Positions 6,336 to 13,713 of a stretch of DNA of 13,713 nucleotides are shown piece after piece; the stretch's first letter is position 1, and each line of letters starts with the position of its first letter. The notes under the pieces are model-generated. The model saw only the letters and a list, made by a program, of their open reading frames with translations. It did no database searches and was not told the DNA's origin. A program made the position numbers and the translations under genes. The stretch comes from Bacillota bacterium (GTDB taxonomy: Bacteria; Bacillota; Clostridia; Lachnospirales; Cellulosilyticaceae). The stretch is taken from NCBI GenBank assembly GCA_023415525.1, contig JAEZKI010000005.1, positions 1-13,713 of the forward strand, written 5' to 3'.

Positions 6336-8114
6336 TTATTGATATTTTTGCCTTAGCTTCGCATAAACAGAAACAATCTTTTCCACTAACTCATCTAAAA
6401 GTTCAATGTGGTCATTAGGTACATCATATTTCATCTTAATAACATCCTCAAAAACACTTTCCTTACGGATGGTGGATAGAGGTATTCCCATTTTGACGCA
6501 AATGAGAGCATTTTCATAAAGTGCATCAATGACTTGTAACATCTTATATTGCTTTTCTAAACTGACATAAGTATCTTCTTTATGAAGGGCATTCTGTTGT
6601 AAAAAGCTCTTTTTAATAACACGAGCTGTTTCAAGAACAAGGGCTTGATCATTCGGCAAAACATCTTCACCAACTAATTGCACAATTTCATTTAATTTCT
6701 CTTCTTCTTGTAAAAGTCTTACCATCTTGCCACGTAAATCCATCATATCCAAGGCTACATTTTGCTTATACCAATCACTTAACATCGTTACATAGGCACT
6801 GTAGCTGGTAAGATAATTAATAGCAGGATAATGTCTTGCATAAGCTAACTTCTTATCCAATGCTAAGAAAGCGCTCACAAAACGTTTTGTATTTTCTGTA
6901 ACTGGCTCTGAAAAGTCTCCTCCTGCAGGGGAAACAGCCCCAATAATTGTAACAGAAGCTTCTTCTCCATCCAGTGTCCTTACACAACCCGCTCTTTCAT
7001 AAAATTGGGCTAACCGAGAAGGTAAGTAAGCAGGGTAACCTTCTTCTGCAGGCATTTCTTCCAAACGACCAGATATCTCCCGTAAGGCTTCAGCCCATCT
7101 TGATGTAGAGTCTGCCATAATGGCTACGTCATAGCCCATATCTCTAAAATACTCTGCCATGGTAATACCTGTATAAATACTAGCTTCACGGGCTGCTACA
7201 GGCATATTAGAGGTATTGGCTATAAGAATAGTTCTTTCCATTAAAGGCCTGTTGGTACGAGGGTCAATAAGTGCTGGAAACTCCTCTAAAACGTTGGTCA
7301 TCTCATTTCCACGTTCACCACAACCAATATAAACAATAATATCTGCATCGCTCCATTTAGCTAATTGATGTTGTGTTACTGTCTTTCCTGTTCCAAACCC
7401 TCCTGGAAGACCTACGGTTCCTCCCTTTGCCACTGGGAAAAAGGTATCAATAACCCTTTGTCCAGTGATAAGAGGCTTGTAAATAGGAATACGCTTTGCA
7501 ATCGGCCTTGGTCTACGTACTGGCCACTTCTGCATCAGTGTTAAAGCAGTTTCCTTTCCCATGACATCTCTTAATACAACCACTGTATGTTTTACTGTAT
7601 AGCTTCCATTGGGCATCACAGAAATAACTTCGCCACCTACTCCTGGTGGTACCATCACCTTATGAAGGATACTTTCAGTTTCTTGTACAGTAGCATAAAC
7701 TTGACCTTGAGTAAGTATGTCTCCTACTTGCACAATCACTGTTGTCTCCCACTCTTTATCTTCATCAATAGACAATAAGCCTATCCCTTCTGGAATAAAG
7801 ATTTTAGAAATTTCTTCTATCTTTTTAAGGGGTCTTTGAATACCATCAAACATATTCCCTAGCATACCCGGTCCTAGATTAAGGGAAAGGGGATTTCCCG
7901 TAGGGTAAATTTTTTCTCCTGCCTTTAGCCCTTCTGTTTCTTCATATACTTGTATAGTTGCTATATCATCCTGTAAGGAAACCACCTCACCTATAAGTTG
8001 TCTCTCACCAACTGTTACCATCTCATTTACTTTAAAGGAAGACATATTACTTCCTTTAACAACAGGACCATTTATGAGCTCAACATTACCTAACTGATTA
8101 TTCAACTGGTCCAC
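6336..8114 (-). CDS. atpA: V/A-type ATPase subunit A (catalytic)
   Basis: Subunit A hydrolyses or makes ATP in the A3B3 head. The 592 residues match the family (about 590). Visible motifs: N-terminal barrel with [10 protein letters not shown] (15-24); the extra bulge domain special to A subunits at roughly 110-200; P-loop GGFGTGKT (238-245); catalytic glutamate Glu267 in GCGERGNEM; the conserved [20 protein letters not shown] block (334-353); and the alpha/beta signature [10 protein letters not shown] (430-439). I accept the GTG at 8114 as start. It has GGAG about 9 nt upstream, and the family's N-terminal GPVV motif lies only 15 residues inside. The start overlaps the end of the subunit E gene by 17 nt, which suggests translational coupling. 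No active-site residue is missing. Confidence 0.97.
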   Translation of the reverse strand: MDQLNNQLGNVELINGPVVKGSNMSSFKVNEMVTVGERQLIGEVVSLQDDIATIQVYEETEGLKAGEKIYPTGNPLSLNLGPGMLGNMFDGIQRPLKKIEEISKIFIPEGIGLLSIDEDKEWETTVIVQVGDILTQGQVYATVQETESILHKVMVPPGVGGEVISVMPNGSYTVKHTVVVLRDVMGKETALTLMQKWPVRRPRPIAKRIPIYKPLITGQRVIDTFFPVAKGGTVGLPGGFGTGKTVTQHQLAKWSDADIIVYIGCGERGNEMTNVLEEFPALIDPRTNRPLMERTILIANTSNMPVAAREASIYTGITMAEYFRDMGYDVAIMADSTSRWAEALREISGRLEEMPAEEGYPAYLPSRLAQFYERAGCVRTLDGEEASVTIIGAVSPAGGDFSEPVTENTKRFVSAFLALDKKLAYARHYPAINYLTSYSAYVTMLSDWYKQNVALDMMDLRGKMVRLLQEEEKLNEIVQLVGEDVLPNDQALVLETARVIKKSFLQQNALHKEDTYVSLEKQYKMLQVIDALYENALICVKMGIPLSTIRKESVFEDVIKMKYDVPNDHIELLDELVEKIVSVYAKLRQKYQ

Positions 8115-8739
8115 CAGCCTCTCCTATAGCCTTAAAAATGGTTTCAATAATCTGATTTTTATTATCTTCTAACAAGCCACTTATACTAAAGTCCATACGC
8201 ATATTGAGCTGTGGGTCATCAATAATAAAACCACCTAAAATGTCCTTTTCAGATACTTCAAATCTCAGCTTATTCTTGTTTACACCAATAGCCTCTAATT
8301 TTTTCATGATATAGTCTTGGTGGTTTTCCTTATCATAAGCTGTTATATAAATCATCAAAAGATTTGTATAGTCTTTTAAGCTTTCACATTGCACAAGGCA
8401 TCGGTCAAGATATCTGCAGTAATTCTCAGTTTGGGTAAAGGCTATAATTCTCTCCTTCAAATGGTCCATAAAAGTACAGATATGCTTTTCCTTTGCCAGC
8501 ATATTTTCTCTCTTTGTAGCCATCTTCCCTTTGCTAATTAATTCTACCTTCTTGGCTTCACCTTTTTTAATGGCTTGGGCGATTATTTCTTCTGCTTGTC
8601 TATCCGCCTTTAATTTACTCTTTTCTACTTTACTTCTGTATTCTTCTTCAAGCGCAACTGCTTTATCATCGAGTTCTTGTCTTATATCCTGTTGTAAAAG
8701 CTTTGAAAAAAGTGTTAGTTTTTGTTCAATAGTTACCAT
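8098..8739 (-). CDS. atpE: V/A-type ATPase subunit E (peripheral stalk)
   Basis: Subunit E pairs with the G/H subunit to form the peripheral stalks that hold the head still against the rotor. The 213 residues fit the family: a charged helical N-terminal half (about 1-90, with an AEEIIAQAIKKGEAKKVEL segment) and a globular C-terminal half with GGFIIDDPQLNMRMDFSISG (about 165-184), a recognisable E-subunit pattern. A GAGGTGA site precedes the ATG; it overlaps the stop codon of subunit F. The 3' end overlaps subunit A by 17 nt. Sequence conservation in this family is low, but the position in the operon removes doubt. Confidence 0.93.
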   Translation of the reverse strand: MVTIEQKLTLFSKLLQQDIRQELDDKAVALEEEYRSKVEKSKLKADRQAEEIIAQAIKKGEAKKVELISKGKMATKRENMLAKEKHICTFMDHLKERIIAFTQTENYCRYLDRCLVQCESLKDYTNLLMIYITAYDKENHQDYIMKKLEAIGVNKNKLRFEVSEKDILGGFIIDDPQLNMRMDFSISGLLEDNKNQIIETIFKAIGEAGGPVE

Positions 8740-8750
8740 CTGCTTTCACC

Positions 8751-9059
8751 TCATATACGAATGCCTATAGATTCTCGGATATAGTTTGTAATAACATCCG
8801 TTCCTCTATGTGTGCCATGTCTATCTGGTATTTCAATAATTAGGGGCTTTTTATTTTTAAGTTTGTATTCCATTATTTCATCTCTTGCAACATCTACTAT
8901 CTTTTCAGTAAGGATGATAATACCTATTTCAGGATCAACCATAGCTATCTTCATGCTTTCTAAAACTTCATTTTTATCATGTACAATAACACCTTGTATC
9001 CCCGCAAGTCGCATACCAACCCACGTGTCCCTATTATCACTTATTAAAAATGATTTCAT
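8751..9059 (-). CDS. atpF: V/A-type ATPase subunit F (rotor)
   Basis: Subunit F binds subunit D and forms part of the central rotor. The 102-residue reading starts MKSFLISDNRDTWVGMRLAG, which matches the usual F-subunit opening (short beta strand, D-x-D/N loop, then GxRLAGI). It ends with IIEIPDRHG and a C-terminal helix. A longer reading from TTG at 9095 adds 12 residues and leaves almost no gap to the subunit K gene; I prefer the ATG at 9059 because it gives the standard length (103 in Enterococcus hirae NtpG) and family N-terminus. An AGAAGGA site precedes it, though only 2 nt away, which is tighter than usual. The gene is 28 nt after subunit K and 11 nt before subunit E. Confidence 0.93.
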   Translation of the reverse strand: MKSFLISDNRDTWVGMRLAGIQGVIVHDKNEVLESMKIAMVDPEIGIIILTEKIVDVARDEIMEYKLKNKKPLIIEIPDRHGTHRGTDVITNYIRESIGIRI

Positions 9060-9087
9060 AATCCTTCTCTTTTCTATAGATAATGTA

Positions 9088-9516
9088 TTAGACAAATAAG
9101 ATTAAGATAGAAATAATCATACCATAAATAGCAATACCTTCAGCCATACCTACAAAAATAAGAGTTTTACCAAGAATAGTTGGATCTTCTGAAACAGCCC
9201 CAATAGCTGATGAACCAACTGAACCAACAGCCATACCTGTTCCAATAGTAGCAAGTCCTGTACTAAGAGCTGCTGCTATATACTTAAAACCTTCACCTAG
9301 ACTTATACTAGCTGCAACAGCAGATGTCGTTGCTGCTGCCATAACAGGACTGACAATACCTAATCCCACAAAAGAAAGTACAGCTAAACTAAATAAAGAT
9401 AATGAGGTCATCATTGCTGTTTTTAAATTACCTCTTTTACCTGATTTCATTATTTTAACACCATATAAAATAGTTGCCCCTGCAATCATTAAAGCCATAA
9501 ATACTATAAGTTTCAT
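9088..9516 (-). CDS. ntpK: V/A-type ATPase subunit K (membrane c-ring)
   Basis: This proteolipid forms the rotating ring that carries ions across the membrane. The 142 residues contain four hydrophobic segments: about 1-20, 33-58, 70-100 and 117-141. The second half is a clear c-type hairpin: GLATIGTGMAVGSVG, the loop AVSEDPTILGK, then VGMAEGIAIYG with Glu126 as the ion-binding carboxylate. The first half is a hairpin around a basic loop (21-32), has no carboxylate and little resemblance to the second, so there is one ion site per four helices. Where Thermus and Enterococcus rings have Gln before the loop, this protein seems to have Val97. GGTGGAG lies 8 nt before the ATG. It is 45 nt behind subunit I. 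Confidence 0.93.
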   Translation of the reverse strand: MKLIVFMALMIAGATILYGVKIMKSGKRGNLKTAMMTSLSLFSLAVLSFVGLGIVSPVMAAATTSAVAASISLGEGFKYIAAALSTGLATIGTGMAVGSVGSSAIGAVSEDPTILGKTLIFVGMAEGIAIYGMIISILILFV

Positions 9517-9561
9517 CTTACATTCTCCACCCTTCTAGTTTCTAATTTCTTTTTATTTCTT

Positions 9562-11538
9562 TTAATCTTGTATTTTAATAGGTGAATAGGCAATACCATC
9601 ACCACTAAAATACTTACTGAACATTTCATAATACTGCAATCTAAGTCCTTGAATAAATACCACCAGTCCTTCTAGTGTAAGAATCAAGACATTTCCTAAT
9701 ACTAAAATAAAAATTTTCAATAAAATATTACTCGTCATTCCTGCCATCACTGCAAAAGCTAAGAAGAGTCCTGCATGATTCAGTGCAAAAGCACCGACAC
9801 GAATGAAGGAAATCGCATTACTTAAAGCTGATAAAACCGTCTCAATACCTTCAAAACCACTTTCTATATAATAAGAAGATTTATCGCCATGGATTAAAGG
9901 CCTCTTCCCCTCTATTAAGTTGCTCAGCGGCTCTTTGAATATCATAATAATAAGCGCTCCAATCATAACGCCTATAGGGACAACGACAGAAACAGGGACG
10001 ATTTGAATAATACACAAAGCTGTAAAGATAAGTCCCATAAAGAATAAGTATCCCACGATACCATTTTTACTAAAAATACCGCCTTCTATATCTTTTTTAC
10101 GTAAGCAGTTAATAATACCAAAAAAATAAGAAACAGTAAGGACTGCTACACCAAAAGCTACACCCGTACCTAAAATAGGCATAATATTAGCTGTGTTAAG
10201 TGGTCCTCCCTGAACGAGAGCAATATCTTCAATAATTGGAACCTCTTCTAAGCCAAAGACGCTTCCGTAAACAAAACCAAAGAGAATCGAACTTCCCCCT
10301 AGTCTTGTAAGTACTCCTCCCGCCACTTCATTCTTCTTATATAAGAAAATACCTGCTAAGAGATAGATGAGACCTTGCCCTATATCCCCAAACATGATTC
10401 CAAACATCAAGCAGAAAGTAATGGCCAAAAATGGAGTAGGGTCAATTTCTTTATAAGATGGAAGACCATAAAGTTTTACAACCATTTCAAAGGGTTTAAA
10501 GAACCAATTGTTTTTAAGTAGTGTAGGTGGTGTACTATTCTTACCCACCTCTTCTGCTGTTTTACATAGAATCACATACTTATCTGTTATATCCGCAATT
10601 TTTTCTTCGACTTTCTCTTTATCCTGCTTTTTAATCCATGCATTGAGTACAAAAACATTATTACCATGGATGATTTGTTCCTTTAACCGAAGAATCTTTT
10701 CCTCCAGCTTAATGCGAGAGTACATTCTATTTAAACGAAGAACAATTTCTTCTTTATTTTTAAAGATAGCACTTTCTAAAGCTTCAATCTCATTTTCTAA
10801 GCTTTGAATCCCCTGATTAGCCCCCTCTATAAGTTGAAAGGCATTCCCTCTTAATCCTTCTGGAATGGTAATCTTATTCCAGTTCAAAGATTTCAAAATT
10901 TTCGTAGTCTCTTCTTTGAATTGCTTTAAATAAAGCACGATATAAATATCTTCCCTAGATGCTTCAATATCTCCTATTTGAAAAAGAAGCGCACTAATAT
11001 TTTCATAGTTTTTCTTAATATGATTCTTGTTTTCTCTAGACAGCATCCCTACTTCGTATTCAAAATACTGAAGCCTCTCTAATGCGTCAAAATCAATACC
11101 CTGATTTTCTATATGTCCTATTTTATCTCTAAAAATTTCTAACTCTTTAATTCGTTGCCTTTTATTGCAAATATTCTGAATACTTGGCCTAACCTTCTCC
11201 TTTAATTCTTCCAAGTCTCTTTTTGCTGTGTCCAATAAATAGTCTCCAATATGGTCTTTCTCAATATGAAGTGGAATATCTAGTCCCTTGCTCATCTCTA
11301 CTATACTATTTTCGAACTCATTATATTGACTAGCTAATTGAGAATAATCCTCAGGCTTGTGGGTTTTTCCTCCTGGCATCATCGCTTCATATTCATGAAC
11401 TAAAAAATTATTTTCCGACAGATCACCTTGTTCTAGATTTAAGTGTACATTTTCGCAAAGTACCAGTTGCTGTAGTATAGAATGTTCTTCCTCTAGGGCT
11501 CCAACTAGATTCAGTAAAATCATTTTCTCAATAGCCAT
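9562..11538 (-). CDS. ntpI: V/A-type ATPase subunit I (membrane a-subunit, ion channel)
   Basis: Subunit I forms the ion half-channels next to the K ring and anchors the peripheral stalks. The 658 residues split into a soluble, coiled-coil-rich N-terminal half (1-350) and a membrane half with about eight hydrophobic segments (from about 370). The family signature DPTPFLAITFCLMFGIMFGD is at 367-386. The essential arginine facing the ring is probably Arg580 in NAISFIRVGAFALNHAG, and the second conserved arginine is Arg633 in QGLRLQYYEMFSKYF. Length is normal. A GGAGGAAG site precedes the ATG. It lies 19 nt behind subunit C. Confidence 0.96.
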   Translation of the reverse strand: MAIEKMILLNLVGALEEEHSILQQLVLCENVHLNLEQGDLSENNFLVHEYEAMMPGGKTHKPEDYSQLASQYNEFENSIVEMSKGLDIPLHIEKDHIGDYLLDTAKRDLEELKEKVRPSIQNICNKRQRIKELEIFRDKIGHIENQGIDFDALERLQYFEYEVGMLSRENKNHIKKNYENISALLFQIGDIEASREDIYIVLYLKQFKEETTKILKSLNWNKITIPEGLRGNAFQLIEGANQGIQSLENEIEALESAIFKNKEEIVLRLNRMYSRIKLEEKILRLKEQIIHGNNVFVLNAWIKKQDKEKVEEKIADITDKYVILCKTAEEVGKNSTPPTLLKNNWFFKPFEMVVKLYGLPSYKEIDPTPFLAITFCLMFGIMFGDIGQGLIYLLAGIFLYKKNEVAGGVLTRLGGSSILFGFVYGSVFGLEEVPIIEDIALVQGGPLNTANIMPILGTGVAFGVAVLTVSYFFGIINCLRKKDIEGGIFSKNGIVGYLFFMGLIFTALCIIQIVPVSVVVPIGVMIGALIIMIFKEPLSNLIEGKRPLIHGDKSSYYIESGFEGIETVLSALSNAISFIRVGAFALNHAGLFLAFAVMAGMTSNILLKIFILVLGNVLILTLEGLVVFIQGLRLQYYEMFSKYFSGDGIAYSPIKIQD

Positions 11539-11557
11539 CTCTAACTTCCTCCGCTCG

Positions 11558-12595
11558 CTAAATTGTATGAACTAAATACTCCTTTAGTTCATTTTCTGGC
11601 AAAGTATACCTTATACCTTCTGTAAGAGCTATTAAATCTTCCTTCTCTATATAAAGAATATAGAGGTATGCTAAAGATGTGGAAATACTTTGATTATTAT
11701 CATCCACCTTTAGTGCATAGTCATAAATATATTTGTTCATCCTTTTATCTAAAAACGTATCTCTTACTTCCTCAAATATAGGATAAGAAAGATACTTTGT
11801 AGCCAAGCTCCTTATTTCTTGTAGGTTCTTAGCATATACTAATTCTTTTCGCTTCTTATAAGTGATTTTATTCCCTACGGGCAAACAATACACAAGAATT
11901 TCTTCCGAAGAAACATCATAGTATTTAATTGCGCGATAAATCCACTGAATATTAATAAGATCTGCCTTTGTACCTACTAGCTTATTAGCAATCTCTTGAT
12001 CAGCTGGTGTCAACTTAGCTGCTTTCTCCATCATTTGTTTATAGAGAAGTACGTAAAGCTTCATTTCCATATGAAACTCTCTTTTCAAAGCATCTTCTTG
12101 CGTAAGTGTCTTTAGAACTTCATAATAAAGGGTTCCCTTAAGGGCATCAATAAACTGTGTAACACTCTTACACCCCACCAAATGATTAAAGTTAGCTAAT
12201 GCATAGCGTTCTGAATGAATAAATAAACGCTCCATATCTTCAATACTTTCATTCCTAGAAATACTCCTTAAAAGAAGCAATAAATCACTTATTTCATACT
12301 CCATAAGAACGGCTTTAAAAAATTCCTTATAACTACCAGAAAAATAGTGCAACATCGCCTCAATCTCTTTCACAAGGTAACGATCTAGAATGACTTCTAA
12401 ATCTGTACGGTGAAGCTCTTCTGCCTTATAGCTATTAATAATTTCTTTATACCCTGGTCTTTTCTTCAAAAATTCAATAACCTGAGTAACAGATGGCGAC
12501 TCTGCTAACTTTTCCCATTCCTTTTGAGAAAGTAAGGTCTTTCTCCTTGCATAAATTTTTGTATTAATGGCATAATAAGCTGCAAAAGGATTCAT
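11558..12595 (-). CDS. atpC: V/A-type ATPase subunit C (rotor socket, d-type)
   Basis: Subunit C (d in eukaryotes) is the funnel-shaped socket linking the D-F shaft to the membrane ring. The 345 residues, rich in helix and with few strictly conserved motifs, fit the family length (about 330-350). FAAYYAINTKIYARRKTLL at the N-terminus and the internal NIQWIYRAIKYYDVSSEEI segment (about 214-232) are typical, the latter resembling the usual N-x-x-WIYR motif. GGAGGG precedes the ATG. It begins 2 nt after the stop codon of the stalk gene. Its place ahead of subunit I is unlike the I-K-E-C-F order of Enterococcus and many archaea. Confidence 0.94.
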   Translation of the reverse strand: MNPFAAYYAINTKIYARRKTLLSQKEWEKLAESPSVTQVIEFLKKRPGYKEIINSYKAEELHRTDLEVILDRYLVKEIEAMLHYFSGSYKEFFKAVLMEYEISDLLLLLRSISRNESIEDMERLFIHSERYALANFNHLVGCKSVTQFIDALKGTLYYEVLKTLTQEDALKREFHMEMKLYVLLYKQMMEKAAKLTPADQEIANKLVGTKADLINIQWIYRAIKYYDVSSEEILVYCLPVGNKITYKKRKELVYAKNLQEIRSLATKYLSYPIFEEVRDTFLDKRMNKYIYDYALKVDDNNQSISTSLAYLYILYIEKEDLIALTEGIRYTLPENELKEYLVHTI

Positions 12596-12597
12596 AA

Positions 12598-12921
12598 TTA
12601 TCCCTCCACTGGAAATAATTCATTAAAAACTTGATCCAATACTTGTGCTTCAATCTGTAAATAACGGTTAGCTAACAGAAGTGTGGCTTTTTTTGACCTT
12701 TCTTCTTCTAACGTATATTCCTTATTACCCATTTCAACAATCTGTTCATATTGCTCTTGAGCTTTCTTTTCTGCAGCCTCTATTACACTCATTTTGTAAC
12801 TTTTTATCTGGTTTTCGTATTGAAGCTGTCTTTCTTTCAAGGAAGCTTCACTTTTTTCCCTAGTATCTACTGCAACTGAATCAATTCTGATAATCTCTTT
12901 AATGATATCTTCCATGTCCAT
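12598..12921 (-). CDS. V/A-type ATPase subunit G/H (peripheral stalk)
   Basis: This is the first gene of the operon. The 107-residue product is almost entirely a charged coiled coil (about 15-85, rich in Glu, Lys, Gln and Ala), as expected of the subunit called G, H or NtpF that twists around subunit E to form the outer stalk. Such proteins have little sequence identity, so the call rests on size, composition and its place directly before subunit C in a complete ATPase operon. GAAGGG precedes an ATG at 12921; a second in-frame ATG two codons later is also possible. The adjoining upstream region must hold the operon promoter. Confidence 0.85.
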   Translation of the reverse strand: MDMEDIIKEIIRIDSVAVDTREKSEASLKERQLQYENQIKSYKMSVIEAAEKKAQEQYEQIVEMGNKEYTLEEERSKKATLLLANRYLQIEAQVLDQVFNELFPVEG

Positions 12922-12987
12922 TTTCCCTTCTAATTCGCAACTAAAGTTATGAATTATCGTAAACTAAATTTCTCTATATATTCTATC

Positions 12988-13009
12988 ACTTTATAATAAA
13001 AAATAAAGT
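12988..13009. repeat. 7-bp inverted repeat in the ATPase leader
   Basis: ACTTTAT (12988-12994) and ATAAAGT (13003-13009) are perfect inverted copies with an 8-nt A-rich spacer. It lies about 65 nt before the first start codon and would fall inside the 5' untranslated region if the promoter candidate at 13058-13086 is right. It could be an operator or a small mRNA hairpin; at this AT content chance is possible. Confidence 0.35.
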
Positions 13010-13057
13010 ATTATTTTGTATTTGAATTATTTTATCATCTTTATAGTACACATAATC

Positions 13058-13086
13058 CCTATATATGCTTTGTTACTATTGTTCAA
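13058..13086 (-). promoter_or_regulatory. Weak promoter candidate for the ATPase operon
   Basis: TTGAAC (13081-13086) is followed after 17 nt by TATAGG (13058-13063) on the minus strand. Each hexamer matches four of six consensus bases, so this is only the best of several poor candidates. It would give a leader of about 130 nt. Confidence 0.3.
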
Positions 13087-13120
13087 ATTTTTAGAGACTA
13101 TTTCATTAAAATTAAACAGT

Positions 13121-13147
13121 AATAGACTAGTAGCTAACATGTCTATT
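13121..13147. repeat. 7-bp inverted repeat upstream of the ATPase promoter candidate
   Basis: AATAGAC (13121-13127) and GTCTATT (13141-13147) are perfect inverted copies separated by 13 nt that include a TAGCTA palindrome. Lying upstream of the promoter candidate, it could be a regulator binding site. On the plus strand it is followed by T residues, so a weak plus-strand terminator is an alternative. Confidence 0.35.
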
Positions 13148-13217
13148 TTTGTTGCTTTGTATCATTTATTTATATCTTCTGATTAATTTCTCTATTTTTT
13201 CGTTGTAACTATACAAT

Positions 13218-13304
13218 AAAAAACCTGTCTTCTCCACTAACCTCTAGATTATTCCTCTTATAAAAGGCATTTATAGTCTATACGTTGTAAGAAAATCAGG
13301 TTTT
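13218..13304 (-). terminator. Long-loop terminator after the membrane protein gene
   Basis: Four nt after the stop codon, AAAACCUG (13304-13297) can pair with CAGGUUUU (13227-13220), followed by more U and an AT-rich tail. A second helix, UUUUC with GAGAA, extends the stem by five pairs after a small internal loop. The remaining loop of roughly 55 nt holds its own hairpin, CCTTTTATAAGAGG. Stem next to a U run just after a stop supports termination, but the loop is far longer than normal. Confidence 0.55.
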
Positions 13305-13307
13305 ACT

Positions 13308-13713
13308 CTATTGCTTTTTATTATCTTTCCATAATAGTTGAAGCTTATTGCTATCTTCTCCAAAAGCTAATAATTTTATATAATTATAACTATCAATCTC
13401 TTTAGTAAAGGTCATTTCGTAAAAGCACACATGCTTGTGCTCCTTTACCTTATACTTTTCTATTTCTTCCGGTTCTAATTCATAACCAAATAGAAGGGCT
13501 TTATTTTGCTCTACAGAAAATAAGATATAGGCTATACTATTAAAATAGGTAAACCCTAATACCATTAAAGTAATAAAAATACTGGAACCATTTAAAGGTT
13601 TCCCCACCCACAAAGCTGCTCCATTAATAAATAAAGTAGCAAAAATACAGCATAAACTCACTGTCGTAAAGAAATCTCTCTTCAGAGTTAAAATCTGAAT
13701 TGCATCTGGATAC
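13308..13713 (-). CDS. Membrane protein of unknown function, 5' end beyond the window
   Basis: The reading frame stays open to the window edge, giving 134 codons ending in a TAG at 13308. A GTG at 13661 exists in frame but has no ribosome binding site, so I treat the gene as truncated at its start. The visible part has two hydrophobic segments, one containing SLCCIFATLFINGAALWVG and one containing SIFITLMVLGFTYFNSIAYI, joined by a short loop. A soluble tail of about 70 residues follows, rich in Glu, Lys and Tyr (ELEPEEIEKYKVKEHKH). I do not recognise the family. The gene is followed by its own terminator, so it is probably not part of the ATPase operon. Confidence 0.65.
   Translation of the reverse strand, partial: YPDAIQILTLKRDFFTTVSLCCIFATLFINGAALWVGKPLNGSSIFITLMVLGFTYFNSIAYILFSVEQNKALLFGYELEPEEIEKYKVKEHKHVCFYEMTFTKEIDSYNYIKLLAFGEDSNKLQLLWKDNKKQ

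Larger units (their letters stand above)
12922..13217 (-). other. AT-rich gene-free leader before the ATPase operon
   Basis: No ORF on either strand looks real here. The stretch is very AT-rich and must contain the ATPase promoter. I see two short perfect inverted repeats (12988-13009 and 13121-13147, listed separately) and a weak -35/-10 pair at 13058-13086. There is no riboswitch I recognise. Confidence 0.6.

Noticed and set aside
9060..9095. TTG start at 9095 for ATPase subunit F.
   Set aside because: It adds 12 residues not expected in the family, and the ATG at 9059 gives the normal N-terminus and length.
13659..13661. GTG start at 13661 for the right-hand membrane protein.
   Set aside because: There is no ribosome binding site, and the frame stays open to the window edge, so the gene is more likely cut by the window.

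Overview
The window reads as chromosomal DNA of a low-GC, endospore-forming clostridium, probably Lachnospirales-like. The basis is the AT-rich sequence, strong AGGAGG-type ribosome binding sites, a SpoIID-family sporulation protein, a clostridial rotary V/A-type ATPase operon and a sugar-type ABC solute-binding protein. I cannot assign a genus. Every gene I can support lies on the minus strand, so transcription runs from high to low coordinates. I see no insertion sequence, CRISPR array, tRNA or rRNA.

Layout in the direction of transcription. (1) 13713-13308: the C-terminal part of an unrecognised small membrane protein, ended by an odd terminator with a long loop (13304-13218). (2) 13217-12922: an AT-rich, gene-free leader with two short inverted repeats and a weak promoter candidate for the next operon. 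(3) 12921-4313: a nine-gene V/A-type ATPase operon in the order G/H, C, I, K, F, E, A, B, D. It encodes the catalytic head (A, B), rotor shaft (D, F, C), membrane ring (K), ion-channel subunit (I) and peripheral stalks (E, G/H), and closes with a clear intrinsic terminator at 4307-4260. (4) 4227-3950: a free-standing transcription unit with no protein. It has a consensus TATAAT promoter, about 240 nt of highly foldable RNA and a strong terminator. (5) 3927-3445: a 160-residue HD-domain protein whose ribosome binding site begins about 10 nt after that terminator, so it seems to depend on read-through or attenuation of the RNA unit. (6) 3339-889: an unusually large (816 residue) membrane-anchored SpoIID/LytB protein, followed by its own terminator. 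(7) 825-1: promoter and N-terminal 250 codons of an ABC transporter solute-binding protein that runs off the window.

The ATPase genes together make a complete ion-pumping or ATP-synthesising rotary machine. The SpoIID-family protein is expected to act on peptidoglycan during sporulation. The item most worth following up is the structured RNA at 4193-3950: it has its own promoter and terminator, strand-specific G-U pairs and a possible pseudoknot, and I could not match it to any RNA class I know. Either it is an independent small RNA or it is an orphan regulatory leader controlling the HD-domain gene.
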